From assembly GCF_002899455.1 (NCBI RefSeq), contig NZ_PPFB01000001.1:2882501-2946500 (forward strand): a stretch of DNA of 64,000 nucleotides, written 5' to 3'. The position numbers and the translations under genes were made by a program. Positions 18,227 to 28,268 of this stretch are shown one piece after another. How positions within the stretch are numbered: position 1 is the stretch's first letter; every line of letters begins with the position of its first letter. The DNA comes from Streptomyces sp. DH-12 (GTDB lineage Bacteria; Actinomycetota; Actinomycetes; Streptomycetales; Streptomycetaceae). The notes beneath the pieces were generated by a model that worked only from the letters and a program-made list of their open reading frames with translations, did no database searches and was not told where the DNA came from.

Positions 18227-19267
18227 TCAGCGTCCGGTCTTGGGGTCGAATGCGTCCCGGACGGAGTCTCCGAGAAGGTTGAAGGCAAGAACGAAGATCA
18301 CCAGCGCCGCTCCCGGGAAGAGCAGGAACATCGGGTCCTGCTCGTACACCTCGGTGCCGACCTTGAACATGCGGCCCCAGTCCGGGGTCGGCTCGACGAA
18401 GCCGACGCCGATGAACGAGAGGAAGGCGATGGTGAGGATCGTGCTCGGCAGGATGTAGGTCGCCTGCACCAGGATCGGGGTGACGATGTTCGGCAGGATC
18501 TCCTTGCGCACGATGCGCCCGGGAGGGGCGCCGGACACCTTGGCCGCCTCGACGAACTCACGGTCCCTCAGCGACAGCACGGAGCTGCGCACCAGACGGG
18601 ACAGACCCATCCAGCCGAGGAACCACATCACGAGGATGATCGCCACGGCCCGCAGGTAGGTGGGGGTCTCGTCCTGCGGATCGACGAACATCGCGGTGAC
18701 GACGGGCATGAAGGCGATGAAGAACAGCTGCTGGGGGAAGCCCAGGAAGAAGTCCGTCACCCGGCCGAGCCAGTAGTCGACGCGGCCGCCGAAGTAACCG
18801 CCGATCATGCCGATGATCACGCCCGTGATCACGCTGAGCAGCGTGACGACCACGGCCATGTACAGCGACGTCCGCATGCCGTACAGCAGCATCGTGAACA
18901 CGTCGCGGCCCAGCTTGGGCTCGACGCCGAACCAGAACTCGCCCGACATGCCGCCGAAGGAACCGTTCGGCATGGCGAAGTCGTCGAGGAGGAAGGGGTA
19001 GTCGGGCTCCTGGGCGTACAGCGTGTAGGGGTCCTTGCCGTACAGCTTGGAGATCACCGGCGCCAGCGCGGCCACCACGAAGAAGAAAATGACCACGCAC
19101 GCGGAGACGACTCCGGTACGGTCACGCTTGAAGCGCTGCCACATCAACTGGCCGGGGGAACGGCCCTCGGGCTGCTTCTCGCCCTGGGCGACATCGTTGG
19201 TCGCCGTGAGCTCGGGGTCCAAGACAGCCGCGGACCCGGAGTCCTCGGCCTTAGTTGGACTGGTCAT
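18227..19267 (-). CDS. bldKA: BldKA-like peptide importer permease (OppC type)
   Basis: A 346-aa permease with a 50-residue cytoplasmic N-terminus (MTSPTKAEDSG...), a membrane helix (about 55-78), an external loop including KLGRDVFTMLLYG, and five further helices with the EAA loop near FVEAAKVSGAPP. First gene of the BldK-type operon, 101 bp ahead of the lipoprotein gene. It starts at ATG 19265-19267 with a GGGGG ribosome site nine bases upstream. OppC-type length is normal. Placing a permease gene before the binding-protein gene matches the bldK operon and distinguishes this cluster from the neighbouring importer. Confidence 0.87.
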   Translation of the reverse strand: MTSPTKAEDSGSAAVLDPELTATNDVAQGEKQPEGRSPGQLMWQRFKRDRTGVVSACVVIFFFVVAALAPVISKLYGKDPYTLYAQEPDYPFLLDDFAMPNGSFGGMSGEFWFGVEPKLGRDVFTMLLYGMRTSLYMAVVVTLLSVITGVIIGMIGGYFGGRVDYWLGRVTDFFLGFPQQLFFIAFMPVVTAMFVDPQDETPTYLRAVAIILVMWFLGWMGLSRLVRSSVLSLRDREFVEAAKVSGAPPGRIVRKEILPNIVTPILVQATYILPSTILTIAFLSFIGVGFVEPTPDWGRMFKVGTEVYEQDPMFLLFPGAALVIFVLAFNLLGDSVRDAFDPKTGR

Positions 19268-19757
19268 CGTGTTCGTCCCCCGGGGGGTTGGAGAGTTGAG
19301 CGCAGCACAGATACCGGCAGGTTCTGCGGTTTGGGGGAACTTTCGCCAAGAGAGTCAACGCGCGTCAAGGGCGTACGGCATAGGGATCTCCCTACCGTCG
19401 TTTTTTTGAGGAAATATTGCAGAGATCGACACCTGCGCGCGCTTGACACCTCTGAACCGAATTCGGCAATTCGGACATTCGGTGCGCATTTTTGGTTTAC
19501 ATGTCCGAAACCCGCGTGCGTGATCACCGATATGCGAACGAGATGTTGCGTTTGCCGGAAGCACGTGCGACCGCCCGGAGACGTCCGCCCCTCCGGACGC
19601 CGGCCCTCCCGGCCCCGGGCCCTCCGGCACGCGCGGGCGGTGCGGGTGGCGGCCCCGTACCATGGAGGAAGGCCGAGGCGTGTCCAGCCCGGCAGTGCCC
19701 TCGCACCACAGACGTCTGCGGCGGGCGACCTTCACCACCCCCGGGAGTACGCCTTTC
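19268..19757. other. Divergent regulatory region between bldKA-like gene and typA
   Basis: 490 bp without a gene. It is noticeably AT-rich from about 19390 to 19540, including a run of seven T (a run of A on the bldK strand) near 19400. It must contain the bldK promoter (minus strand) and the typA promoter with a fairly long leader (plus strand). Candidate -35-like TTGAC sequences occur on the bldK strand near 19355-19372, but no clear pair was identified. Confidence 0.6.
19457..19482. promoter_or_regulatory. Phased ATTCGG array and CCGAATTCGG palindrome
   Basis: The hexamer ATTCGG occurs three times exactly eight bases apart (starts 19461, 19469, 19477); the first belongs to a perfect 10-bp palindrome CCGAATTCGG (19457-19466). 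It lies about 190-215 bp upstream of the bldKA-like start and about 275 bp upstream of typA. It is a good candidate for a multi-subunit regulator site. Confidence 0.55.
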
Positions 19758-21674
<1,917 letters not shown>

Positions 21675-21692
21675 TCACCGCACCGCGAACGT

Positions 21693-21732
21693 GACGCGGC
21701 CCGGCGCCCCGGTGGGGGCGCCGGGCCGCGTC
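21693..21732. terminator. Bidirectional 18-bp hairpin terminator after typA
   Basis: 21693-21710 pairs perfectly with 21715-21732 around a GGTG loop. It lies between the convergent typA and solute-binding lipoprotein genes, 18 bp after the typA stop. Confidence 0.85.
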
Positions 21733-21752
21733 GCGGTTCCCGGCCGGTCCGG

Positions 21753-24047
21753 TCAGCTCCCGGAGGAGGACGCGCTGTTCCTCGCCCCCGGCGACCCCTC
21801 GGCCCCCTGTGCCGACTTCTTCAGGAAGCCCATGTCCTCGTAGACCGGTGCGGCGAAGCCGAAGGCGCCGGCGTTGGCGAGGTCCTTGCGGGCCGCGACG
21901 AGCTGCGGGCGCTGGTAGAGGGGGATGGAGCCGGCCGCCGCCCAGATCCGGGAGTCGGCCTTGCGGATCAGGTCGCGCCGCTCGGCGTCGTCGAGGGTGG
22001 CGATGGCCTGGTCGAAGAGCTGGTCCACCTGGTCGGTCCCGACGCGGGTCCAGTTCTGCTCCACGTTCAGCGAGCCGTCGGCGGCCGGGACCGGCTTGGA
22101 GTAGACGGGGCGGGCGTCGGTGGCGGGGAAGGCGGTCGCGGGCCAGGAGTACAGGGCCAGGTCGAAGTCGCCGGACGCGATGTGGTCCTTGAAGTAGCTG
22201 TCGTCGTCGACCTTGGAGATGTCGGTGCGGATGCCGATCCTCTCCAGCATCGTCGCGATCCGGCCGGCCACGGTCTCCAGCGTCTGCGAGCCGGGCCCCG
22301 ACGGCAGCACGAACCGCAGCACGAGCGCCTTGCCGTCCTTGGCGACCGGGGCCGTGTCCGCGCGGGCCGGGGCCGCGGTGCCCTGGGGGGCGTAGGCGCC
22401 GGCGGGGGCGCCGCCGCTCTGCTTCAGCGTGCCGGCGCCGGTGTCCGGGTCGTGCGGGGCCTTGCCGTCGCCGTGGTTCTTCCCGTCGTCCTCGCCGACG
22501 ATGTACGTGCCGTCGTCACCGTCCCCGTCGCCGGACTCCCCGGAGCCGTCCGAGTCCCCGGAGTCTCCGGAGCCGCCCGCCTCGTCCTCGTCCGCCTCGG
22601 AGCCGGCCGCCTCGGAGCCGGCCGCCTTCTCCCCCGCGTCCTTCTTCTCCCCGTCCTTCTTCTCGTCCTCGTCCTTCTCCTTCTCCTCCTTCACCGGACC
22701 GCCCGGCACCCATCCGGCGTCCGAGAGCAGAGCCCTGGCCTCCTTGGCGTCCGGCGTGCCGAGGGCGCCGCTGCCGTCGGCGTAGGCGGCCTGGCCGGGC
22801 AGCGCCAGGTGGCTGCCGACGGGCTCGGCGGGCAGGCCGAGCGGCTTCAGCACGGCCCCGGCGATGTCCTCGCGGTCCAGGGCTCGAGCCACGGCCCGGC
22901 GGACCCGCTCGTCGGAGAGGGGTCCCTCGGCGCCGTTGAGGGCGAGCTGGGTGTAGGCGGGCTCCAGTGACGCGCGCACCTCGAAGCCGCCGAGCGCCTT
23001 CTGCTGCCGGGCGTACTTCTCGGCCTTCTTGCGCAGCTTCTCGCGGGCGGAGATCTCCTCGTCGGCGGCGTCCTCGTCGGAGCCGTGGGCGACCGCCCAG
23101 GAGCGCAGCGCGTCCGCGGCGGAGCGGTCGGCCTCGGGACCCATCAGGGGCGCGTCGCCGTCCTGCGGCAGGGCGGCGACCGTGATGCGGCGGGCGGCCT
23201 CGGGGCCGACCTCGGCCAGGTCGAGGGTGCCGTCGCTGAGCGCGGAGACGCGCTCGTCGTGCGGCACGGCGCGCAGCACGATCTTCTTCAGCTTGGCCGG
23301 GCTGCCCCACCAGCGCGGATTGCGGGCGAGGACGACCTCGTCCCCCTCGGTGTCCACCTCGTCCACCGTGAACGGCCCGGCGGTGACCTTCAGCTTCTTG
23401 CGCGCCCCGTCGTTGAAGGAGTCCGGGGTGCCCATGACCTCCTTGGGGTAGAGCGGGGTGAACAGCGACTTCCAGTCGGCGTAGCGGCGGCTGAAGGTGA
23501 CCTTGACCTCGAGGTCGTTCGCGCCGCGCTCGACCTTCTCGATGCGGTCGTAGCCGGCGTTGCGGGCGGTCCAGTAGGCGGTGTCCTTGCCGGACAGGGC
23601 GCGCCACTGTGCGGCGAAGTCGGCGGCGCCGATCTCCCGGCCGTCGCTCCAGACGGCCTGCTGGGCGAGCCGGTAGACGACCACCTGCCTGGGCTCGGTG
23701 TCGACGACCTCGGCGGAGGCCAGGTAGTCGGCGTTGCGCACGGCCCGGCCCCGGCCGTCCGTGCGGTACATCGACGGCAGTACGGCCTCGGCGATCCGGG
23801 CGGTGGTGGTGTCGGCGTCGGCCTGGAAGGTGTTCAAGGTGTCCGGGACGGTGTCCACGGCCCAGCGCAGGGTCCCGCCGTCGGCGATGTCGGACCGGTC
23901 CGCGCCCGCGACGTCCGCGCCCGCGAGCGGCTTGCCCGCGGGGTCCTCGGAACCGCACCCGGTGAGGGCGGGCACGGTGAGCACGCCGGCGGTGAGGAAG
24001 GCGACCGAACGCAGGACCGCGCGCGGTCCGATGCCGTCGTGGGACAT
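21753..24047 (-). CDS. Orphan family 5 solute-binding lipoprotein with acidic insertion
   Basis: A 764-aa peptide-binding-type lipoprotein. The lipobox is ALTGC (Cys31), followed by a family 5 binding domain with DGGTLRWAVDTVPDTLN at its start. The domain is interrupted at about residues 453-560 by a low-complexity insert rich in Glu, Lys, Asp, Gly and Ser. Binding-domain sequence resumes at LVLRFVLPSG and ends near QRPQLVAARKDL. No permease or ATPase genes adjoin it, so it either serves a remote importer, shares the neighbouring peptide importers, or has a sensing role. Start ATG 24045-24047 has a GGAGG ribosome site nine bases upstream. The insertion makes it much longer than typical members (500-600 aa). 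Confidence 0.85.
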   Translation of the reverse strand: MSHDGIGPRAVLRSVAFLTAGVLTVPALTGCGSEDPAGKPLAGADVAGADRSDIADGGTLRWAVDTVPDTLNTFQADADTTTARIAEAVLPSMYRTDGRGRAVRNADYLASAEVVDTEPRQVVVYRLAQQAVWSDGREIGAADFAAQWRALSGKDTAYWTARNAGYDRIEKVERGANDLEVKVTFSRRYADWKSLFTPLYPKEVMGTPDSFNDGARKKLKVTAGPFTVDEVDTEGDEVVLARNPRWWGSPAKLKKIVLRAVPHDERVSALSDGTLDLAEVGPEAARRITVAALPQDGDAPLMGPEADRSAADALRSWAVAHGSDEDAADEEISAREKLRKKAEKYARQQKALGGFEVRASLEPAYTQLALNGAEGPLSDERVRRAVARALDREDIAGAVLKPLGLPAEPVGSHLALPGQAAYADGSGALGTPDAKEARALLSDAGWVPGGPVKEEKEKDEDEKKDGEKKDAGEKAAGSEAAGSEADEDEAGGSGDSGDSDGSGESGDGDGDDGTYIVGEDDGKNHGDGKAPHDPDTGAGTLKQSGGAPAGAYAPQGTAAPARADTAPVAKDGKALVLRFVLPSGPGSQTLETVAGRIATMLERIGIRTDISKVDDDSYFKDHIASGDFDLALYSWPATAFPATDARPVYSKPVPAADGSLNVEQNWTRVGTDQVDQLFDQAIATLDDAERRDLIRKADSRIWAAAGSIPLYQRPQLVAARKDLANAGAFGFAAPVYEDMGFLKKSAQGAEGSPGARNSASSSGS

Positions 24048-24357
24048 CTCTGGATACCTCCGGAAAGCCGCGGGCACGGTGATCACACGTGATATGGGGT
24101 GTTCATCCGATGTATGCGGCCCACTGAAGAGGAAAGGGTTCTGCATTCCCGGGCGACACGGCGGCCGGGGACGGCGTGCCACCCGTGCGGCGCAACGCAC
24201 CCGGCGGGACACGGCCGCGCACCGGACGATGCACCCATGGGCCTCGGCCAATCGATGCACATCCCTTCACAGCGCAAGGTGTGACGCGCAACACTCTCAG
24301 GCGCATGACCGTTGCACCGCCTTGGGCCTGAAGGACCCGTGGAAGTGAGGTCACGTC
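24048..24357. other. Divergent promoter region, binding-protein gene and sdh-linked small gene
   Basis: 310 bp with no credible gene. It should hold divergent promoters for the lipoprotein gene (minus) and the small coiled-coil gene (plus). No strong inverted repeat or clear -35/-10 pair was recognised. Confidence 0.5.
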
Positions 24358-24651
24358 ATGTCCGTGCACGATGAACTGACGACCGTCCAGCGCTGCCTCG
24401 ACGACCTGGTCAGGTCGGTGGGGCGGCTGGAGAAGCAGCTGGGCGGCGGCGGTCTGGAGATCCGTCGCGTCCGCTCCGACACCAACCACCTGCGCGAGAG
24501 CCTCGCGCTGCTCCGGGAGACCGCCGTCGCCACGGCGGGCCCGGCCGAGCGGCTCGACCTCGTGACCATCTCCGACACCCCCTACGACCCGTCGCTGTGG
24601 GTGGACACCGACGACGAGGGTCTCGGCGCCCGCGACCGCCGCGCCCCCTGA
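24358..24651 (+). CDS. Conserved small protein with coiled coil, upstream of succinate dehydrogenase
   Basis: A 97-aa protein. Residues 1-60 have heptad-like hydrophobic spacing (VHDELTTVQRCLDDLVRSV, then LEKQL and LRESLALL), predicting a helical coiled coil. The C-terminal third is acidic and contains ISDTPYDPSLWVDTDDEG. No membrane segment or signal peptide. A GAGG ribosome site precedes the ATG. It lies 63 bp ahead of the succinate dehydrogenase anchor gene on the same strand and is probably in the same transcript. Function is unknown; an assembly or regulatory role for the dehydrogenase is only a suggestion from position. Confidence 0.75.
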   Translation: MSVHDELTTVQRCLDDLVRSVGRLEKQLGGGGLEIRRVRSDTNHLRESLALLRETAVATAGPAERLDLVTISDTPYDPSLWVDTDDEGLGARDRRAP

Positions 24652-24714
24652 CCCCGCCCGGCCTCCGCCCCCCCCGCCGACCCGGCGCCCCCGACCCCTA
24701 CCGGAGTGGACGAC

Positions 24715-25548
24715 GTGGCCACTGGTACGGAACCCCCCGCGACCGAACCCGAGCGCCGCGGCGGCGTGAGATCCGGCACGCGCGCCGCGATCTCCGCCCC
24801 GCACCTGCGGACCGACCGCTGGTGGCTGGCCCCGGCCGCCACCGCGGCCGGGCTGCTCGCCTTCGTCGTCTACTCGACCTGGCGGGCGCTCTCCAACGCC
24901 GACTACTACGCGGCGCCGTACGTGTCGCCGTTCTACTCACCGTGCCTCGCGGAGAACTGCGAGCCGATGCGCGGCGGCCCGAACTGGGAGCTGTTCGGCG
25001 GCTGGTGGGGCCTCTCGCCGGCGATCATCATCCTGATCTTCCCGCTCGGCTTCCGGCTGACCTGCTACTACTACCGCAAGGCCTACTACCGCAGCTTCTG
25101 GGCGTCCCCGCCGGCCTGCGCGGTCGCCGAGCCGCACACGAAGTACACCGGCGAGACCCGCTTCCCGCTGATCCTGCAGAACGTCCACCGGTACTTCTTC
25201 TACGCGGCGCTGCTGGTCGCGCTCGTCCTGACCTACGACACGGTGCTGGCCTTCCGGGACGAGGACTACGCCTGGGGTCACATGGGCCTCGGCACGCTCG
25301 TCCTCCTGGTCAACATCGTGCTGATCTGGCTGTACACGATCTCCTGCCACTCCTGCCGGCACATCGTCGGCGGGAAGCTCAAGCACTTCTCGAAGCATCC
25401 GGTGCGCTACCGGATGTGGCAGTGGGTGAGCCGGCTGAACGCCCGGCACATGCAGCTCGCCTGGGCGTCGCTGGTCAGCGTGGCGCTCGCCGACCTCTAC
25501 GTCTATCTCGTCGCGTCCGGTGTCTTCGACGATCCGCGCTTCTTCTAG
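24715..25548 (+). CDS. sdhC: Succinate dehydrogenase membrane anchor subunit (Sdh1-type SdhC)
   Basis: A 277-aa membrane protein with about five helices and conserved histidines in NVHRYFFYAALL and ISCHSCRHIVGG that are candidates for haem or quinone binding. Size and operon order (anchor, flavoprotein, iron-sulfur) match mycobacterial Sdh1 (anchor about 273 aa). It anchors SdhAB and passes electrons to menaquinone. Two GTG starts are possible; GTG 24715 is preferred because the GGAG at 24703-24706 is correctly spaced for it and overlaps the other (24706). The 2-cysteine CLAENC loop outside the membrane may be structural. Confidence 0.85.
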   Translation: MATGTEPPATEPERRGGVRSGTRAAISAPHLRTDRWWLAPAATAAGLLAFVVYSTWRALSNADYYAAPYVSPFYSPCLAENCEPMRGGPNWELFGGWWGLSPAIIILIFPLGFRLTCYYYRKAYYRSFWASPPACAVAEPHTKYTGETRFPLILQNVHRYFFYAALLVALVLTYDTVLAFRDEDYAWGHMGLGTLVLLVNIVLIWLYTISCHSCRHIVGGKLKHFSKHPVRYRMWQWVSRLNARHMQLAWASLVSVALADLYVYLVASGVFDDPRFF

Positions 25549-25563
25549 CTGGGGGCCTTGCCT

Positions 25564-27501
25564 ATGTCCGTGGTGGACCGACAGGAGTGGGACGTCGTCG
25601 TGGTCGGGGCCGGCGGCGCGGGCCTGCGCGCCGCGATCGAGGCGCGCGAGCGGGGCGCCCGTACCGCCGTGATCTGCAAGTCGCTGTTCGGCAAGGCGCA
25701 CACCGTGATGGCCGAGGGCGGCATCGCGGCGGCGATGGGCAACGTCAACTCCGGCGACAACTGGCAGGTGCACTTCCGCGACACCATGCGCGGCGGGAAG
25801 TTCCTCAACCAGTGGCGGATGGCGGAGCTGCACGCCCAGGAGGCGCCCGCGCGGGTGTGGGAGCTGGAGACCTGGGGCGCGCTGTTCGACCGGACCGAGG
25901 ACGGGCGGATCTCCCAGCGCAACTTCGGCGGCCACGAGTACCCGCGCCTGGCGCACGTCGGCGACCGCACCGGCCTGGAACTGATCCGCACCCTCCAGCA
26001 GAAGGTCGTCGCGCTCCAGCAGGAGGATTTCGCCGAGACCGGTGACCACGAGTCCCGGCTGAAGGTCTTCCAGGAGTGCACGGTCACCCGGGTGCTGAAG
26101 GACGGCGACCAGGTCAGCGGCGTCTTCGGTTACGCACGCGAGTCCGGCCGCTTCTTCGTCCTCCAGGCGCCCGCGGTGGTGATCGCCACCGGCGGCATCG
26201 GCAAGTCCTTCAAGGTCACGTCGAACTCGTGGGAGTACACCGGCGACGGGCACGCGCTGGCGCTGCTCGCGGGCGCGCCGCTGCTGAACATGGAGTTCGT
26301 GCAGTTCCACCCGACGGGGATGGTCTGGCCGCCGTCGGTGAAGGGCATCCTGGTCACCGAGTCGGTGCGCGGCGACGGCGGGGTGCTGCGCAACTCCGAG
26401 GGCAAGCGGTTCATGTTCGACTACGTCCCGGACGTCTTCAAGGACAAGTACGCGGAGTCCGAGGAGGAGGCCGACCGCTGGTACGACGACCCGGACCACC
26501 ACCGCCGCCCGCCCGAGCTGCTCCCCCGCGACGAGGTGGCCCGCGCCATCAACGCCGAGGTCAAGGCGGGCCGCGGCTCCCCGCACGGCGGGGTCTTCCT
26601 GGACGTGTCCAGCCGGATGCCCGCGGAGGTGATCAAACGCCGGCTGCCGTCGATGTACCACCAGTTCAAGGAGCTGGCGGACGTCGACATCACGGCCGGA
26701 CCGATGGAGGTCGGGCCGACCTGCCACTACGTGATGGGCGGCATCGCCGTCGACTCCGACTCGGCGGCGGCGCGCGGGGTGCCGGGGCTGTTCGCGGCCG
26801 GTGAGGTCGCGGGCGGCATGCACGGCTCCAACCGGCTCGGCGGCAACTCGCTGTCCGACCTGCTGGTCTTCGGCCGCCGGGCCGGCCGGTACGCGGCGGA
26901 CCACGCGAGCGCCAGGGCCGGGGCGCGGCCCCGCGCGGACGACGCCCAGGTGGACGCGGCGGCGGCCGAGGCGCTGCGGCCCTTCTCGGCGGAGGGCGGG
27001 GAGGCGGTGGCCGACGGCCCGCCCGAGAACCCGTACACGCTGCACCAGGAACTCCAGCAGACGATGAACGACCTGGTCGGCATCATCCGCCGGGAGCACG
27101 AGATGCGGCAGGCGCTGGAGAAGCTCGCCGAGCTGCGGGCACGGGCCCGTCGCGCGGGCGTGGAGGGCCACCGGCAGTTCAACCCGGGCTGGCACCTGGC
27201 GCTGGACCTGCGGAACATGCTGCTGGTCAGCGAGTGCGTGGCCCGGGCGGCGCTGGAGCGCACCGAGTCGCGCGGCGGCCACACCCGGGAGGATCACGCC
27301 GCCATGGACCGCGCCTGGCGCAACGTGAATCTGCTGTGCACGCTGACCGACCCCACGGGCGGGCTCGCCGCCACCGACGCGGTACGCGGGCAGATCACCC
27401 TCACCCGCGAGACCACCGAACCCATCCGCCCCGACCTGCTCGCCCTCTTCGAGAAGGACGAGCTGGTCAAGTACCTGGCCGAAGAGGAGCTCTACGAGTG
27501 A
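25564..27501 (+). CDS. sdhA: Succinate dehydrogenase flavoprotein subunit
   Basis: A 645-aa FAD subunit. The Rossmann motif VVVGAGGAGLRAA is at 13-24, His46 in KAHTVMAEGG lies where the FAD is covalently attached, and the catalytic region includes QFHPTGM. MGGIAVD and NRLGGNSLSDLLVFGR occur near residues 390-440. It oxidises succinate to fumarate on the cytoplasmic side. ATG 25564 is chosen over the TTG at 25558 because a GGGGG ribosome site lies at 25551-25555. Length equals mycobacterial Sdh1 SdhA (about 646 aa). The stop overlaps the sdhB start by four bases. Confidence 0.95.
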   Translation: MSVVDRQEWDVVVVGAGGAGLRAAIEARERGARTAVICKSLFGKAHTVMAEGGIAAAMGNVNSGDNWQVHFRDTMRGGKFLNQWRMAELHAQEAPARVWELETWGALFDRTEDGRISQRNFGGHEYPRLAHVGDRTGLELIRTLQQKVVALQQEDFAETGDHESRLKVFQECTVTRVLKDGDQVSGVFGYARESGRFFVLQAPAVVIATGGIGKSFKVTSNSWEYTGDGHALALLAGAPLLNMEFVQFHPTGMVWPPSVKGILVTESVRGDGGVLRNSEGKRFMFDYVPDVFKDKYAESEEEADRWYDDPDHHRRPPELLPRDEVARAINAEVKAGRGSPHGGVFLDVSSRMPAEVIKRRLPSMYHQFKELADVDITAGPMEVGPTCHYVMGGIAVDSDSAAARGVPGLFAAGEVAGGMHGSNRLGGNSLSDLLVFGRRAGRYAADHASARAGARPRADDAQVDAAAAEALRPFSAEGGEAVADGPPENPYTLHQELQQTMNDLVGIIRREHEMRQALEKLAELRARARRAGVEGHRQFNPGWHLALDLRNMLLVSECVARAALERTESRGGHTREDHAAMDRAWRNVNLLCTLTDPTGGLAATDAVRGQITLTRETTEPIRPDLLALFEKDELVKYLAEEELYE

Positions 27502-28265
27502 GCAGCTACGAGGCCCGCTTCGAGGTGTGGCGGGGGGACGTCGACGGAGGCGGCCTGGAGGACTTCCGGGTCGAGGTGAACGACGGCGAGGTGGTCCTCG
27601 ACATCATCCACCGCCTCCAGGCCACCCAGGCCCCCGACCTCGCCGTGCGCTGGAACTGCAAGGCCGGGAAGTGCGGTTCGTGCTCGGCGGAGATCAACGG
27701 GCGTCCCCGGCTGCTGTGCATGACCCGCATGTCGGTGTTCGGCCGGGACGAGACGGTCACCGTGACGCCGCTGCGGGCGTTCCCGGTGATCCGGGACCTG
27801 GTGACGGACGTCGGCTTCAACTACACCAAGGCGCGGCAGATCCCGGCGTTCGTGCCGCCGGCCGGGGTCGGTCCGGGCGAGTACCGGATGAAGCAGGAGG
27901 ACGTGGACCGCCCGCAGGAGTTCCGCAAGTGCATCGAGTGCTTCCTGTGCCAGGACACCTGCCACGTCGTCCGCGACCACGAGGAGAACAAGCGGGCGTT
28001 CGCCGGTCCCCGTTTCCTGATGCGGGTGGCGGAGCTGGACATGCACCCGCTGGACGCGGCCGAGGAGTCCGGCCTGGACCGCGGGCGCACGGCCCAGGAC
28101 GAACACGGCCTCGGCTACTGCAACATCACCAAGTGCTGCACGGAGGTCTGCCCCGAGGGCATCAAGATCACGGACAACGCGCTGATCCCGCTGAAGGAAC
28201 GGGCGGTGGACCGCAAGTACGACCCGCTCGTGTGGCTGGGCGACAGGATCCGCCGCCGGTCCTAG
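27498..28265 (+). CDS. sdhB: Succinate dehydrogenase iron-sulfur subunit
   Basis: A 255-aa protein. A plant-type [2Fe-2S] domain has Cys54, Cys59, Cys62 and Cys74; the C-terminal ferredoxin-like domain has CIECFLCQDTC and CCTEVCPEG motifs for [4Fe-4S] and [3Fe-4S] centres. It relays electrons from SdhA to the anchor. The start is GTG 27498-27500, in the GTGA overlap with the sdhA stop. Its stop is only three bases from the stop of the convergent GH18-like gene, so no separate terminator separates the two. Confidence 0.94.
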   Translation: MSSYEARFEVWRGDVDGGGLEDFRVEVNDGEVVLDIIHRLQATQAPDLAVRWNCKAGKCGSCSAEINGRPRLLCMTRMSVFGRDETVTVTPLRAFPVIRDLVTDVGFNYTKARQIPAFVPPAGVGPGEYRMKQEDVDRPQEFRKCIECFLCQDTCHVVRDHEENKRAFAGPRFLMRVAELDMHPLDAAEESGLDRGRTAQDEHGLGYCNITKCCTEVCPEGIKITDNALIPLKERAVDRKYDPLVWLGDRIRRRS

Positions 28266-28268
28266 GGG

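Noticed and set aside
19662-19757. 32-codon N-terminal extension of TypA
   Set aside because: The extension lacks family similarity and the standard N-terminus and ribosome site lie at 19758.
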